DNA of 64,000 nt from [Mycobacterium] zoologicum (lineage in GTDB: Bacteria > Actinomycetota > Actinomycetes > Mycobacteriales > Mycobacteriaceae): assembly GCF_020172665.1 (NCBI RefSeq), contig NZ_CP083985.1, forward strand, positions 2,472,953-2,536,952. Direction: 5' to 3'. Shown here one piece after another: positions 53,269 to 61,728 of this stretch. The notes beneath the pieces were generated by a model. The model made no database searches. It saw only the letters and a program-made list of their open reading frames with translations, and had not been told where the DNA came from. The translations under genes and the position numbers were made by a program. The first letter of the stretch is position 1. The number at the start of each line of letters is the position of its first letter.

Positions 53269-54726
53269 TCAGCCCACCGAGCCTTCCATCTGCAGCTGGA
53301 TCAGCTTGTTGAGTTCGAGCGCGTACTCCATGGGCAGTTCCTTGGCGATCGGCTCGACGAAGCCGCGCACCACCATCGCCATCGCCTCGTCCTCGGTGAT
53401 GCCGCGGCTCATCAGGTAGAACAACTGGTTCTCGCTGACCTTGGACACGGTGGCCTCGTGGCCGACGGTGACGTCGTCCTCGCGGATATCGACGTAGGGG
53501 TAGGTGTCGCTGCGGCTGACGTCGTCGACCAGCAGCGCATCGCATTTCACGCTCGACTTCGACCCGTGCGCGCCCTTGTGGATCTCCACCAGGCCCCGGT
53601 AGGAGGACCGGCCGCCGCTGCGCGCCACCGACTTCGAGACGATGTTGCTCGAGGTGTTGGGCGCCAGGTGCAGCATCTTGGCGCCGGTGTCCTGGTGCTG
53701 GTCCTCGCCGGCGAACGCCACCGAGAGCACCTCGCCCTTGGCGTGCTCGCCGGTCATCCACACCGCCGGGTACTTCATGGTGACCTTGGAGCCGATGTTG
53801 CCGTCGACCCATTCCATGGTGGCGCCCTCCTCGGCGCGGGCCCGCTTGGTCACCAGGTTGTAGACGTTGATCGACCAGTTCTGGATGGTGGTGTAGCGGC
53901 ACCGGCCCCGGGGCTTGACGACGATCTCCACCACCGCCGAGTGCAGCGAGTCACTGGAGTACACCGGCGCGGTGCAACCCTCGATGTAGTGCACGTAGGC
54001 GTCTTCGTCGACGATGATCAGGGTCCGCTCGAACTGGCCCATGTTCTCGGTGTTGATCCGGAAGTAGGCCTGCAGCGGGATGTCGACGTGTACGCCCTTG
54101 GGCACGTAGATGAACGACCCACCACTCCACACCGCGGTGTTCAGCGCCGAGAACTTGTTGTCCCCAGCTGGGATCACCGTGGCGAAGTTCTCCCGGAACA
54201 GCTCCTCATGCTCCTTCAGCGCGGTGTCGGTGTCGAGGAAGATAACCCCTTGTGCCTCAAGGTCTTCCCGGATCTTGTGGTAGACGACTTCGCTCTCGTA
54301 CTGAGCCGCGACCCCACCGATGTAGCGCTGCTTCTCCGCTTCGGGGATACCGAGGCGGTCATAGGTGTTGCGGATGTCCTCGGGCAGGTCCTCCCAGGTC
54401 TGGGCCTGCTTCTCGGTGGACCGCACGAAGTACTTGATGTTGTCGAAGTCGATGCCGGACAGGTCGCTGCCCCAGTTGGGCATCGGCTTCTTCATGAAGG
54501 TCCGGTAGGCGCGCAGCCGGGCTTCCAGCATCCACTCCGGCTCGTTCTTCTTCGCGGATATGTCACGCACCACAGCCTCGGAGATACCCCGCTGGGCGGC
54601 CGCACCGGCGGCGTCGCTGTCGGCCCAACCGAATTCGTATCGGCCCAGCGACGCGATCGTCTCGTCCTGGCTCAGCGGCTCTGCGGCCACCGGCGAGGAA
54701 GCGGTGGCCTCCGGTGTGAGTGTCAT
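53269..54726 (-). CDS. sufB: Fe-S assembly protein SufB, intein-free
   Basis: 485-residue SufB scaffold subunit. Motifs: [45 protein letters not shown] with the conserved Cys, and [21 protein letters not shown]. tuberculosis SufB (Rv1461) carries an intein and is far longer; here the host sequence is continuous, including across the Gly-Cys-Thr-Ala region, so no intein is present. First structural gene after sufR. Confidence 0.96.
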   Translation of the reverse strand: MTLTPEATASSPVAAEPLSQDETIASLGRYEFGWADSDAAGAAAQRGISEAVVRDISAKKNEPEWMLEARLRAYRTFMKKPMPNWGSDLSGIDFDNIKYFVRSTEKQAQTWEDLPEDIRNTYDRLGIPEAEKQRYIGGVAAQYESEVVYHKIREDLEAQGVIFLDTDTALKEHEELFRENFATVIPAGDNKFSALNTAVWSGGSFIYVPKGVHVDIPLQAYFRINTENMGQFERTLIIVDEDAYVHYIEGCTAPVYSSDSLHSAVVEIVVKPRGRCRYTTIQNWSINVYNLVTKRARAEEGATMEWVDGNIGSKVTMKYPAVWMTGEHAKGEVLSVAFAGEDQHQDTGAKMLHLAPNTSSNIVSKSVARSGGRSSYRGLVEIHKGAHGSKSSVKCDALLVDDVSRSDTYPYVDIREDDVTVGHEATVSKVSENQLFYLMSRGITEDEAMAMVVRGFVEPIAKELPMEYALELNKLIQLQMEGSVG

Positions 54727-54784
54727 GTGACGCTCCTTCGATGCTCGTCATGGCTTCGGTGCTCGATGCGCACCGAAGGTGGTG

Positions 54785-55588
54785 CTAGTGAAGCTTTTTG
54801 GCGACTACAGACTTGCCGGTCTTCGCCTTGTCGGTCAGTGGTACATGGGTGGTGCACACGTAGCCGCCGTCGGCGATGGTCGCCAACCGCTGTACGTGGG
54901 TGCCGAGCACTTCGGCCATGGCCTGACGCTCGGCCTGGCACAGCTCGGGGAACTCCTTGGCGACGTTGGCCACCGGGCAGTGGTGCTGCAGGATCTGCAA
55001 ACCCGGAACCCCGCCCTCGACATGGGCGGTGGTGGCGGCGTAGCCGGCCTCGGTCAGCGCCGCGGCGATCCGTTCGGCCGTCGACTCCACCTCTCCGTCG
55101 GCGCCGGCGACCGCGGCCGCCACATTGCCCAGGATCGCGTCGATGCGCTTGCGCGCGAACGCGACCACCGCGTCCTCCCCGCCGATCTCCCGCAGTTGGC
55201 GCATCGCGGCCACCGCAAGATCGTCGTAGCGGTGCCCGAGCTTGCCGCGGCCCGCCTCGGTGAGCTGGAAGCGTTTCGCCGGCCGGCCCCGACCGACCTG
55301 CTGCCAGGCCGCCGCCGCGTGCGACTCGGCGTCGCCCATCTCGATCAGCGCGTCGAGGTGACGGCGCACGCCGGCGGCCGACAGCCCCAGCCGGGTGCCG
55401 ATCTCCCCCGCGGTGATCGAGCCGGATTCCATCAGCAGCCGGACCACCGCATGGCGGGTGCGGCCTTCGGGTGATTCGTGGCCACCGGCCAGGTCAGCGG
55501 GGTCGGGCAGAACCGGACCGCCGGGGCGCTGCCCGGCGGTTTCGGTATCGGCCTTGACCTCGGCCTGATCGGTGGCCTCGATTTTCAC
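54785..55588 (-). CDS. sufR: suf operon repressor SufR (ArsR/DeoR-type, Fe-S sensing)
   Basis: 267-residue regulator. N-terminal winged helix (GEIGTRLGLSAAGVRRHLDALIEMGDAE), and a C-terminal domain with Cys in LQHHCPVANV, ELCQAERQ and GGYVCTTH, the usual cluster ligands. I chose GTG at 55586-55588 because the family starts there; a TTG six codons earlier is possible. The SufR-type operator (55585-55599) overlaps this start codon. First gene of the suf operon and presumably autoregulated. Corresponds to Rv1460. Confidence 0.92.
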   Translation of the reverse strand: MKIEATDQAEVKADTETAGQRPGGPVLPDPADLAGGHESPEGRTRHAVVRLLMESGSITAGEIGTRLGLSAAGVRRHLDALIEMGDAESHAAAAWQQVGRGRPAKRFQLTEAGRGKLGHRYDDLAVAAMRQLREIGGEDAVVAFARKRIDAILGNVAAAVAGADGEVESTAERIAAALTEAGYAATTAHVEGGVPGLQILQHHCPVANVAKEFPELCQAERQAMAEVLGTHVQRLATIADGGYVCTTHVPLTDKAKTGKSVVAKKLH

Positions 55589-55599
55589 AACACCAGTGT
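55585..55599 (-). promoter_or_regulatory. SufR-type operator overlapping the sufR start codon
   Basis: On the minus strand the site reads ACACT-N5-TGTGA, the palindrome I recall as reported for M. tuberculosis SufR at the suf promoter. The GTG start of sufR lies within TGTGA. If the start is right, this suggests a leaderless or very short-leader transcript and tight autorepression. Confidence 0.75.
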
Positions 55600-55716
55600 G
55601 ACGCAATTCCAGGGCGGGGTCTAGAAAGGGTTACCTCAGTTCGGCCCCGAAACACCGTTGCGCTCGTCACAGCCGGGCCCTACGGCCAGCGGGCAAGCGG
55701 CCGTTACGCTGCTGGG

Positions 55717-57396
55717 ATGTCAGTCCGGCGGCACTCGTTGAGCACGTCGATCGCGCATCTGCACGGCGACGAGCGCACCGTCGGCTCCCCGCTCAATGCC
55801 GGTGAACTCATCGGCCTGCGGCGAACCCGGCTGTTGGGCGCGACCGGAACCGTGCTGATGGCGATCGGTGCGCTCGGCGCGGGAGCCCGGCCGGTGGTGC
55901 AGGACCCGACATTCGGGGTGCGACTGTTGAACCTGCCGTCGCGGCTGCAGACGGTGGCGTTGACCATGACGACCACCGGTGCGGTGATGATGACCCTGGC
56001 GTGGCTGATGCTGGGCCGATTCGCACTCGGGCGGCGCCGGATGTCGCGCAGTCAACTCGATCGCACCCTGCTGCTGTGGATGCTGCCGCTGCTGGTCGCC
56101 CCGCCGATGTACAGCAAGGACGTCTACTCCTACCTGGCGCAGAGCCAGATCTCCCGGCTGGGCCTGGACCCTTACCGGGTGGGTCCGGCACCGGCGCTGG
56201 GCCTGGATCACGTGTTCACCCTGTCGGTGCCCAGCCTCTGGCGCGAGACGCCGGCGCCCTACGGCCCGCTGTTCCTGTGGATCGGCCGGGGCATCTCGGC
56301 GCTGACCGGGGAGAACATCGTCGGCGCGGTGCTGTGTCACCGAGTGGTGGTGCTGGTCGGTGTCGGGCTGATCGTCTGGGCGGTACCTCGGCTGGCGGCC
56401 CGCTGCGGCGTGGCCGAGGTCAGTGCGCTGTGGCTGGGTGCGGCCAACCCGCTGCTGCTGATGCACCTGGTGGCCGGTATCCACAACGAGGCTCTGATGC
56501 TCGGCCTGATGCTGACCGGCACCGAGTTCGCCATGCGCGGCATTTCCGCGGCCCAACCGCTGCTGCCCGAGTTACGCCGACATCCGGGGGCCTGGATGCC
56601 GCTGGCCGAACTGGTCGCCGGCGCTGTGCTGATCACGATGTCATCCCAGGTCAAACTGCCGTCGCTGCTGGCGCTGGGCTTCGTGACGATGGCGCTGGGT
56701 TGGCGTCTGGGCGGTGATCTGCGGGCGTTTCTGCTCGCCGGCACCGGCATGACCGCCATCGCCGCCGCAATCACCGGCCTGATCGGCTGGGCCAGCGGGC
56801 TGGGCTTCGGCTGGGTCTTCACGCTGGGCACCGCCAACGTGGTACGCAGCTGGATGTCACCGCCGACGCTGATCGCACTGGGCACCGGCCAGGTGGGCAT
56901 TCTGCTGGGCTTGGGCGACCACACCACCGCGGTGCTGTCGCTGACTCGTGGGATCGGCGTGTTGATCATCATGGTGGTGGTCCTCTGGCTGCTGCTGGTG
57001 GTGTTCCAGGGGCGGCTGCATCCGGTCGGCGGACTCGGTGTCGCATTGGGCGTCACGGTCCTGTTGTTCCCGGTCGTGCAGCCCTGGTACCTGCTGTGGG
57101 CGATCATCCCGCTGGCCGCCTGGGCCACCCGGCCCAGCTTCCGGGTCGCGGTGATCGCGGTGACGCTGGTGGTGGGCATCTTCGGCCCGACCGCCAACGG
57201 CGACCGCTTCGCCCTGTTCCAGATCGTGGACGCCACCCTGGCCAGCGGTGTCGTGGTGCTGACGCTGATACTGGCGACCCACCGCTGGCTGCCGTGGCGG
57301 CAGATGCCGGCCGAACGCCCCCGCCCTGCCGTCGCCGGCCCCGACCCCACCGCTGATTCCGTCGCGGCCGACGACGCTTACGCTGAGTCCCCGTGA
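55717..57396 (+). CDS. mptB: polyprenol-phosphomannose-dependent mannosyltransferase MptB-like (GT-C)
   Basis: 559-residue GT-C membrane glycosyltransferase, about 13 hydrophobic segments. Early loop MYSKDVYSYLAQSQISRLGLDPYRVGP contains the acidic residue typical of GT-C enzymes. Further segments include VAGIHNEALMLGL and VVQPWYLLWAIIP. In mycobacteria MptB builds the alpha-1,6 mannan core of lipomannan. It is followed by an ABC exporter with a GTGA overlap. Corresponds to Rv1459c. Divergent from sufR with a 128-bp gap. Confidence 0.92.
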   Translation: MSVRRHSLSTSIAHLHGDERTVGSPLNAGELIGLRRTRLLGATGTVLMAIGALGAGARPVVQDPTFGVRLLNLPSRLQTVALTMTTTGAVMMTLAWLMLGRFALGRRRMSRSQLDRTLLLWMLPLLVAPPMYSKDVYSYLAQSQISRLGLDPYRVGPAPALGLDHVFTLSVPSLWRETPAPYGPLFLWIGRGISALTGENIVGAVLCHRVVVLVGVGLIVWAVPRLAARCGVAEVSALWLGAANPLLLMHLVAGIHNEALMLGLMLTGTEFAMRGISAAQPLLPELRRHPGAWMPLAELVAGAVLITMSSQVKLPSLLALGFVTMALGWRLGGDLRAFLLAGTGMTAIAAAITGLIGWASGLGFGWVFTLGTANVVRSWMSPPTLIALGTGQVGILLGLGDHTTAVLSLTRGIGVLIIMVVVLWLLLVVFQGRLHPVGGLGVALGVTVLLFPVVQPWYLLWAIIPLAAWATRPSFRVAVIAVTLVVGIFGPTANGDRFALFQIVDATLASGVVVLTLILATHRWLPWRQMPAERPRPAVAGPDPTADSVAADDAYAESP

Positions 57397-58331
57397 GTTC
57401 AGCTGTCGCGGTGCGGTTACGCGGAGTGCGCAAGACTTTCGGCGCTGGTCCTTCGGCGACCGAAGCGGTCCGGGACCTTGACCTCGACGTGCACACCGCC
57501 GAGGTGTTCGCGTTGCTCGGCCCGAACGGGGCCGGTAAGACGACGACGGTCGAGATGTGCGAGGGCTTCGTGCGTCCCGACGCCGGCACCATCGAGGTAC
57601 TCGGCCTGGACCCGGTCGCCGACAACGACCGGCTGCGGGAACGCATCGGGGTGATGCTGCAGGGCGGCGGCGGCTACCCGGCGGCCCGCGCCGGCGAGAT
57701 GCTCAAGCTGGTGGCGTCGTACTCGGCGAACCCGTTGGACCCGCAGTGGCTGCTGGACACCCTGGGCCTCACCGACGCCGCCCGCACCACCTACCGGCGA
57801 CTCTCCGGCGGCCAGCAACAGCGCCTGGCCCTGGCCTGCGCGCTGGTCGGGCGTCCCGAGCTGGTGTTCCTCGACGAGCCCACGGCCGGAATGGACGCCC
57901 ACGCCCGGCTGCTGGTGTGGGAGCTGATCGACGCGTTGCGCCGCGACGGCGTGACCGTGGTGCTGACCACCCACCACCTGCGCGAAGCCGAGGAACTGGC
58001 CGACCGGCTGCTGATCATCGACCACGGCGCCGTGGTGGCCTCCGGCACGCCGGCGGAGCTGACCCGCAGCGGCGCCCAGGGCCAGGTGCGCTTCAGTGCA
58101 CCGCCGAAGCTGGAGCTGTCGCTGCTGCTGGCCGCGTTGCCGGAGGGCTACCGGGCCAACGAGGTGCTGCCCGGCGAGTATCTGGTGGAGGGCCCGGTCA
58201 ACCCGCAGGTACTGGCGACGGTGACGGCCTGGTGCGCTCAACTCGACGTACTGGCCACTGCGCTGCGGGTCGAGCAGCGCAGCCTCGAAGACGTCTTCTT
58301 GGAGCTGACCGGACGGGAGCTGCGCGCATGA
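57393..58331 (+). CDS. ABC transporter ATP-binding protein, Rv1458c-like
   Basis: 312-residue exporter ATPase: Walker A GPNGAGKTTTVE, signature LSGGQQQRLALA, Walker B VFLDEPTAGMD, and a C-terminal domain of the DrrA type. GTG start overlaps the mptB stop; its stop overlaps the permease start (ATGA). Substrate unknown; linkage to mptB suggests envelope glycolipid, and linkage to ctaA is also conserved. Confidence 0.93.
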   Translation: MSSAVAVRLRGVRKTFGAGPSATEAVRDLDLDVHTAEVFALLGPNGAGKTTTVEMCEGFVRPDAGTIEVLGLDPVADNDRLRERIGVMLQGGGGYPAARAGEMLKLVASYSANPLDPQWLLDTLGLTDAARTTYRRLSGGQQQRLALACALVGRPELVFLDEPTAGMDAHARLLVWELIDALRRDGVTVVLTTHHLREAEELADRLLIIDHGAVVASGTPAELTRSGAQGQVRFSAPPKLELSLLLAALPEGYRANEVLPGEYLVEGPVNPQVLATVTAWCAQLDVLATALRVEQRSLEDVFLELTGRELRA

Positions 58332-59119
58332 CCACAGCCGATCAGTCCTTCCCGCCCGGGACCTTCACCCCCGACCCGCGGCCCAGCCGGGTGCCGGCCA
58401 TGTTGGCCGCGCAGTACCGGCTGGAGTTGACGCTGCTGCTGCGCAACGGCGAACAGCTGCTGCTGACGATGTTCATCCCGATCACCCTGCTGATCGGTTT
58501 GTCGGTGCTGCCGCTGGGTCCCTTCGGTGATGGCTCGGCCGAGCGCGCCACGACGCTGCTGCCGGTGATCATGTCGTTGGCGGTGATCGCCACCGCGTTC
58601 ACCGGCCAGGCCATCGCCGTGGCATTCGACCGCCGCTACGGCGCACTCAAACGCTTGGGCGCCACCGCATTACCTGTGTGGGGTGTGATCACCGGCAAGT
58701 CGCTGTCGGTGGCGACGGTGGTGGTGCTGCAGTCGATTGTGCTCGGGGCCATCGGCGCCGTGCTGGGCTGGCGGCCCACGCTGGCCGGGCTGGGGTTGGG
58801 GGCGTTCGCGATCGCACTGGGCACGGTCTGCTTCGCAGCCTTGGGACTGCTGCTCGGCGGCAGCCTGCGGGCCGAGATCGTGCTGGCCATCGCCAACCTG
58901 CTGTGGTTCGTGTTCGGCGGATTGTCCGCGCTGACGGTGGAGAACGAGTTGGTGCCCGACGCGGCGCGCTGGCTGGCCCGGCTGACACCTGCGGGTGCGC
59001 TGACCGAGTCGCTGGCCCAGGCGCTGGCCTGCTCGGTCGACTGGTTCGGCTTCGCGGTGCTGGCGGTGTGGGGCGCACTGGCCGGGATCGCCGCGGTTCG
59101 CTGGTTCCGGTTCAGCTGA
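58328..59119 (+). CDS. ABC-2 type transporter permease, Rv1457c-like
   Basis: 263 residues with about six hydrophobic segments, preceded by a short hydrophilic N-terminus. The pattern AVAFDRRYGALKRLGATALP is that of ABC-2 permeases of the DrrB family. ATG at 58328 overlaps the ATPase stop and ctaA begins one base after its stop, so all are one transcript. Corresponds to Rv1457c. Substrate unknown. Confidence 0.92.
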   Translation: MTTADQSFPPGTFTPDPRPSRVPAMLAAQYRLELTLLLRNGEQLLLTMFIPITLLIGLSVLPLGPFGDGSAERATTLLPVIMSLAVIATAFTGQAIAVAFDRRYGALKRLGATALPVWGVITGKSLSVATVVVLQSIVLGAIGAVLGWRPTLAGLGLGAFAIALGTVCFAALGLLLGGSLRAEIVLAIANLLWFVFGGLSALTVENELVPDAARWLARLTPAGALTESLAQALACSVDWFGFAVLAVWGALAGIAAVRWFRFS

Positions 59120-59120
59120 G

Positions 59121-60062
59121 ATGAAGCGACTGATCGGCCTGCTGCCGGAACCGAGCCTGCGCACCCAGCGTCTGCTGGCCGCCGCGGTGGTGTTCACCCA
59201 GGGATTCATCTCGGTCACCGGTGCGATCGTCCGGGTGACCGCTTCGGGGCTGGGCTGTCCGACCTGGCCGCAGTGCTTCCCGGGCAGTTATGTCCCGGTG
59301 TCGGTCTCCGAGGTGCCGCGGATTCATCAGGCCATCGAGTTCGGCAACCGGATGGTCACCTTCGCAGTCGTCATCACTTCGGCGCTGGCGGTACTGGCGG
59401 TGATCCGGGCGGGACGACGGACCGAGGTGCTGACCTACGCGTGGCTGATGCCGGCCTCCACGGTGGTGCAGGCGGTGATCGGCGGTATCACGGTGCGCAC
59501 CGGGCTGGCGTGGTGGACGGTGGCCGTTCACCTGCTGGTGTCGATGCTGATGGTGTGGCTGGCGGTGCTGTTCTACGTCAAGGTCGGCGAGCCCGACGCC
59601 GGCGCCGTGGTGCGTGAGGTGGTTCCGGCGCCGTTGCGCCTGCTGACCGCGTTGTGTGCGGCGACGCTGGCCGCCGTGCTCGTCAGCGGCACCCTGGTGA
59701 CCGGAGCGGGGCCGCACGCCGGGGACAAGAGCGCGACCCGCACGGTGGCGCGGCTCAAGGTCGAGGTGGCCACCCTGGCCCACGTGCACGAGTCGCTGCT
59801 GATCGGTTTCCTCGGCCTGCTGGTGGGGCTGACGTTCGGGTTGCTGGCGGTGCGTGCGGGCAGGCCGGCACTGCGCCGGCTGACGACGGTGATCATCTTG
59901 GCGTTCGCGCAGGGGCTGATCGGTGTCGTTCAGTACTTCACCGGGGTGCCCGCTGTGCTGGTGACGTTGCATGTCGCCGGCGCGGTACTGGTCACCGGGG
60001 CGACCGCGGCGCTATGGGCGTCGCTGCGCGAGCGGTCCCAACCCGAGCCGATTCAGCGCTGA
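59121..60062 (+). CDS. ctaA: heme A synthase
   Basis: Converts heme O to heme A for the aa3 oxidase. 313 residues, eight transmembrane segments. Histidines at heme positions lie in IHQAIEFGNR, VAVHLLVSM, HVHESLLIG and TLHVAGAV. The GCPTWPQCFPG loop has the paired Cys typical of actinobacterial CtaA. Last gene of the mptB-ABC-ctaA run; its final 51 bp overlap the antisense ATP-grasp-like gene. Corresponds to Rv1456c. Confidence 0.95.
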   Translation: MKRLIGLLPEPSLRTQRLLAAAVVFTQGFISVTGAIVRVTASGLGCPTWPQCFPGSYVPVSVSEVPRIHQAIEFGNRMVTFAVVITSALAVLAVIRAGRRTEVLTYAWLMPASTVVQAVIGGITVRTGLAWWTVAVHLLVSMLMVWLAVLFYVKVGEPDAGAVVREVVPAPLRLLTALCAATLAAVLVSGTLVTGAGPHAGDKSATRTVARLKVEVATLAHVHESLLIGFLGLLVGLTFGLLAVRAGRPALRRLTTVIILAFAQGLIGVVQYFTGVPAVLVTLHVAGAVLVTGATAALWASLRERSQPEPIQR

Positions 60063-60713
60063 CTCCACCGCCAGCGTGAAGCGCCGCTGCGCGCCGTCGC
60101 GGTCGACCGGACTCATGTGACGCCAGCCCAGCTGCGGCGCGATCAGATCCAGGCTCACCAATCGGGCGTCTGACGGCGGTCCGATCACATCGGCCCGGGC
60201 GTACAGCAGCTCGTCGATGCGGATGCTGAGCCGTTCCGCGGCCGCCCGCAGCGCCGAGCGGCCCAGGTCCCACATCTCAAAGTCGGGGTCGACGGCGTGC
60301 CCCGTCCGGAACGCATGCGACTGCCCGCTGCCGAAGAACACCAGTGCGATGGGATCTTCCCGCGACTGTCCCCGCACCGTGGGCACCCCGGCGTATTCCA
60401 GATCCCGCAGGTAGCGTTCCTCGGCGTTCCAGGCGATGACGTCGGGGTCGTTGAGCAACGCGGGCACCCGCCTCGTCCAGGCCAGGAATTCGGCTTTGCG
60501 GTCCAACACATCGTGGGTCGCCCGCAGGATCACCAGATCCGCCGCCAGGGCGTCTGGATCATCCCAGGACAGCGAACGCGCCTGCAGGCCGCGGCGCCGC
60601 AGCGACTCCACCAGAGCCACATCGTCAACCCGGCCACCGCTCTCGCCCGGTGCCAGCGGATCCCCGGCCAAGACGATGCGCGGATGGAAGATGTCGGGCC
60701 GGGCCAACTTCAT
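60012..60713 (-). CDS. ATP-grasp-like protein, Rv1455-like
   Basis: 233-residue protein. DLVILRATHDVLDRKAEFLAW and VPALLNDPDVIAWNAEERYLRDL match the N-terminal part of actinobacterial RimK-type ATP-grasp proteins; the C-terminal half (RIDELLYARADVI, VSLDLIAPQLGWR) is the grasp core in shortened form. ATG at 60711-60713 has GAGG upstream. It is divergent from qor (31 bp between starts). Its 3' end overlaps ctaA by 51 bp on the opposite strand. Function unknown. Confidence 0.8.
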   Translation of the reverse strand: MKLARPDIFHPRIVLAGDPLAPGESGGRVDDVALVESLRRRGLQARSLSWDDPDALAADLVILRATHDVLDRKAEFLAWTRRVPALLNDPDVIAWNAEERYLRDLEYAGVPTVRGQSREDPIALVFFGSGQSHAFRTGHAVDPDFEMWDLGRSALRAAAERLSIRIDELLYARADVIGPPSDARLVSLDLIAPQLGWRHMSPVDRDGAQRRFTLAVESALNRLGLGPLAQRRP

Positions 60714-60744
60714 GCAGACCTCACGTTCGGAGATGATAGTCACC

Positions 60745-61728
60745 ATGCACGCCGTCGAAGTCGCGAAAACCGGTGGACCCGAAGTCCTGAGCTATGTCAA
60801 GCGCCCGAAGCCGGCCCCCGCCGCCGGCCAGGTGCTGATCCACGCCGACGCGGTCGGGGTCAACTTCATCGACACCTACTTCCGCTCCGGCACCTATCCG
60901 GCCGCGTTGCCGTTCGTGGTCGGCAACGAAGTGGCGGGCACCGTCGCCGAAGTCGGCGCCGGTGTGACGGGATTGAACGTGGGTGACCGGGTGGCCAGTG
61001 CCTCGGCGACCGGCGCCTACGCGAAGTACAGCACCGCGCCGGCGGCCCTGACCGCCCCCATCCCCGCCGGTATCGACGCGGGCGTGGCGGCGGCCGCCCT
61101 GCTCAAAGGGCTGACTGCGCATTATCTGATCAAGTCGGTGTACCCGGTGCAACCCGGCGATGCCGTCCTGCTGCATGCCGGGGCCGGCGGCGTCGGGCTG
61201 ATCCTGACCCAGTGGGCCACCGCCCTGGGCGCTCGGGTGATCACCACGGCATCGACCCCGGCCAAGGCCGAACTGTGCCGGCAGGCCGGTGCCGTCGAAG
61301 TACTCGACTATCCCGGCCCGACGGACTCCGACGCCGCCACGTTCGGCGCCCGCATCAAGGAGCTGACCGGAGGTGGCGTGGCCGCGGTGTACGACGGGGT
61401 GGGTGCGACGACGTTCGGCGCCAGCCTGGCCAGCCTCGCGGTGCGGGGCACGCTGGCGCTGTTCGGTGCCGCCAGCGGGCCGGTGCCCCCAGTGGATCCA
61501 CAGCGCCTCAACGCGGCCGGTTCGGTGTACCTGACGCGGCCCAACCTGGCGCATTTCACCCGCACTGCGGAGGAATTCTCTTGGCGCGCAGGAGAATTGT
61601 TCGATGCGATCGCCACCGGGACGATCGGGGTGACGGTGAGCGGGCGTTACCCGCTGGCGCAGGCTGCCGACGCCCACCGGGATCTGCAGGCCCGCAAGAC
61701 GACCGGCTCGATCGTATTGTTGCCCTAA
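60745..61728 (+). CDS. qor: NADPH:quinone oxidoreductase, zinc-independent MDR family
   Basis: 327-residue MDR protein. N-terminal NFIDTYFRSGTYP, NEVAGTVAEVG, and the Rossmann AGAGGVGLILTQWA are in order; C-terminal YPLAQAADAHRDLQARKTTGSIVL is typical of Qor. No structural zinc Cys cluster is visible, as expected. Corresponds to Rv1454c. Its stop overlaps the convergent PPE gene by 4 bp. Confidence 0.93.
   Translation: MHAVEVAKTGGPEVLSYVKRPKPAPAAGQVLIHADAVGVNFIDTYFRSGTYPAALPFVVGNEVAGTVAEVGAGVTGLNVGDRVASASATGAYAKYSTAPAALTAPIPAGIDAGVAAAALLKGLTAHYLIKSVYPVQPGDAVLLHAGAGGVGLILTQWATALGARVITTASTPAKAELCRQAGAVEVLDYPGPTDSDAATFGARIKELTGGGVAAVYDGVGATTFGASLASLAVRGTLALFGAASGPVPPVDPQRLNAAGSVYLTRPNLAHFTRTAEEFSWRAGELFDAIATGTIGVTVSGRYPLAQAADAHRDLQARKTTGSIVLLP

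Noticed and set aside
52873..55263. Long + strand open frame (796 codons) across sufD, sufB and sufR
   Set aside because: The three minus-strand genes are complete and recognised; the frame crosses all their boundaries.
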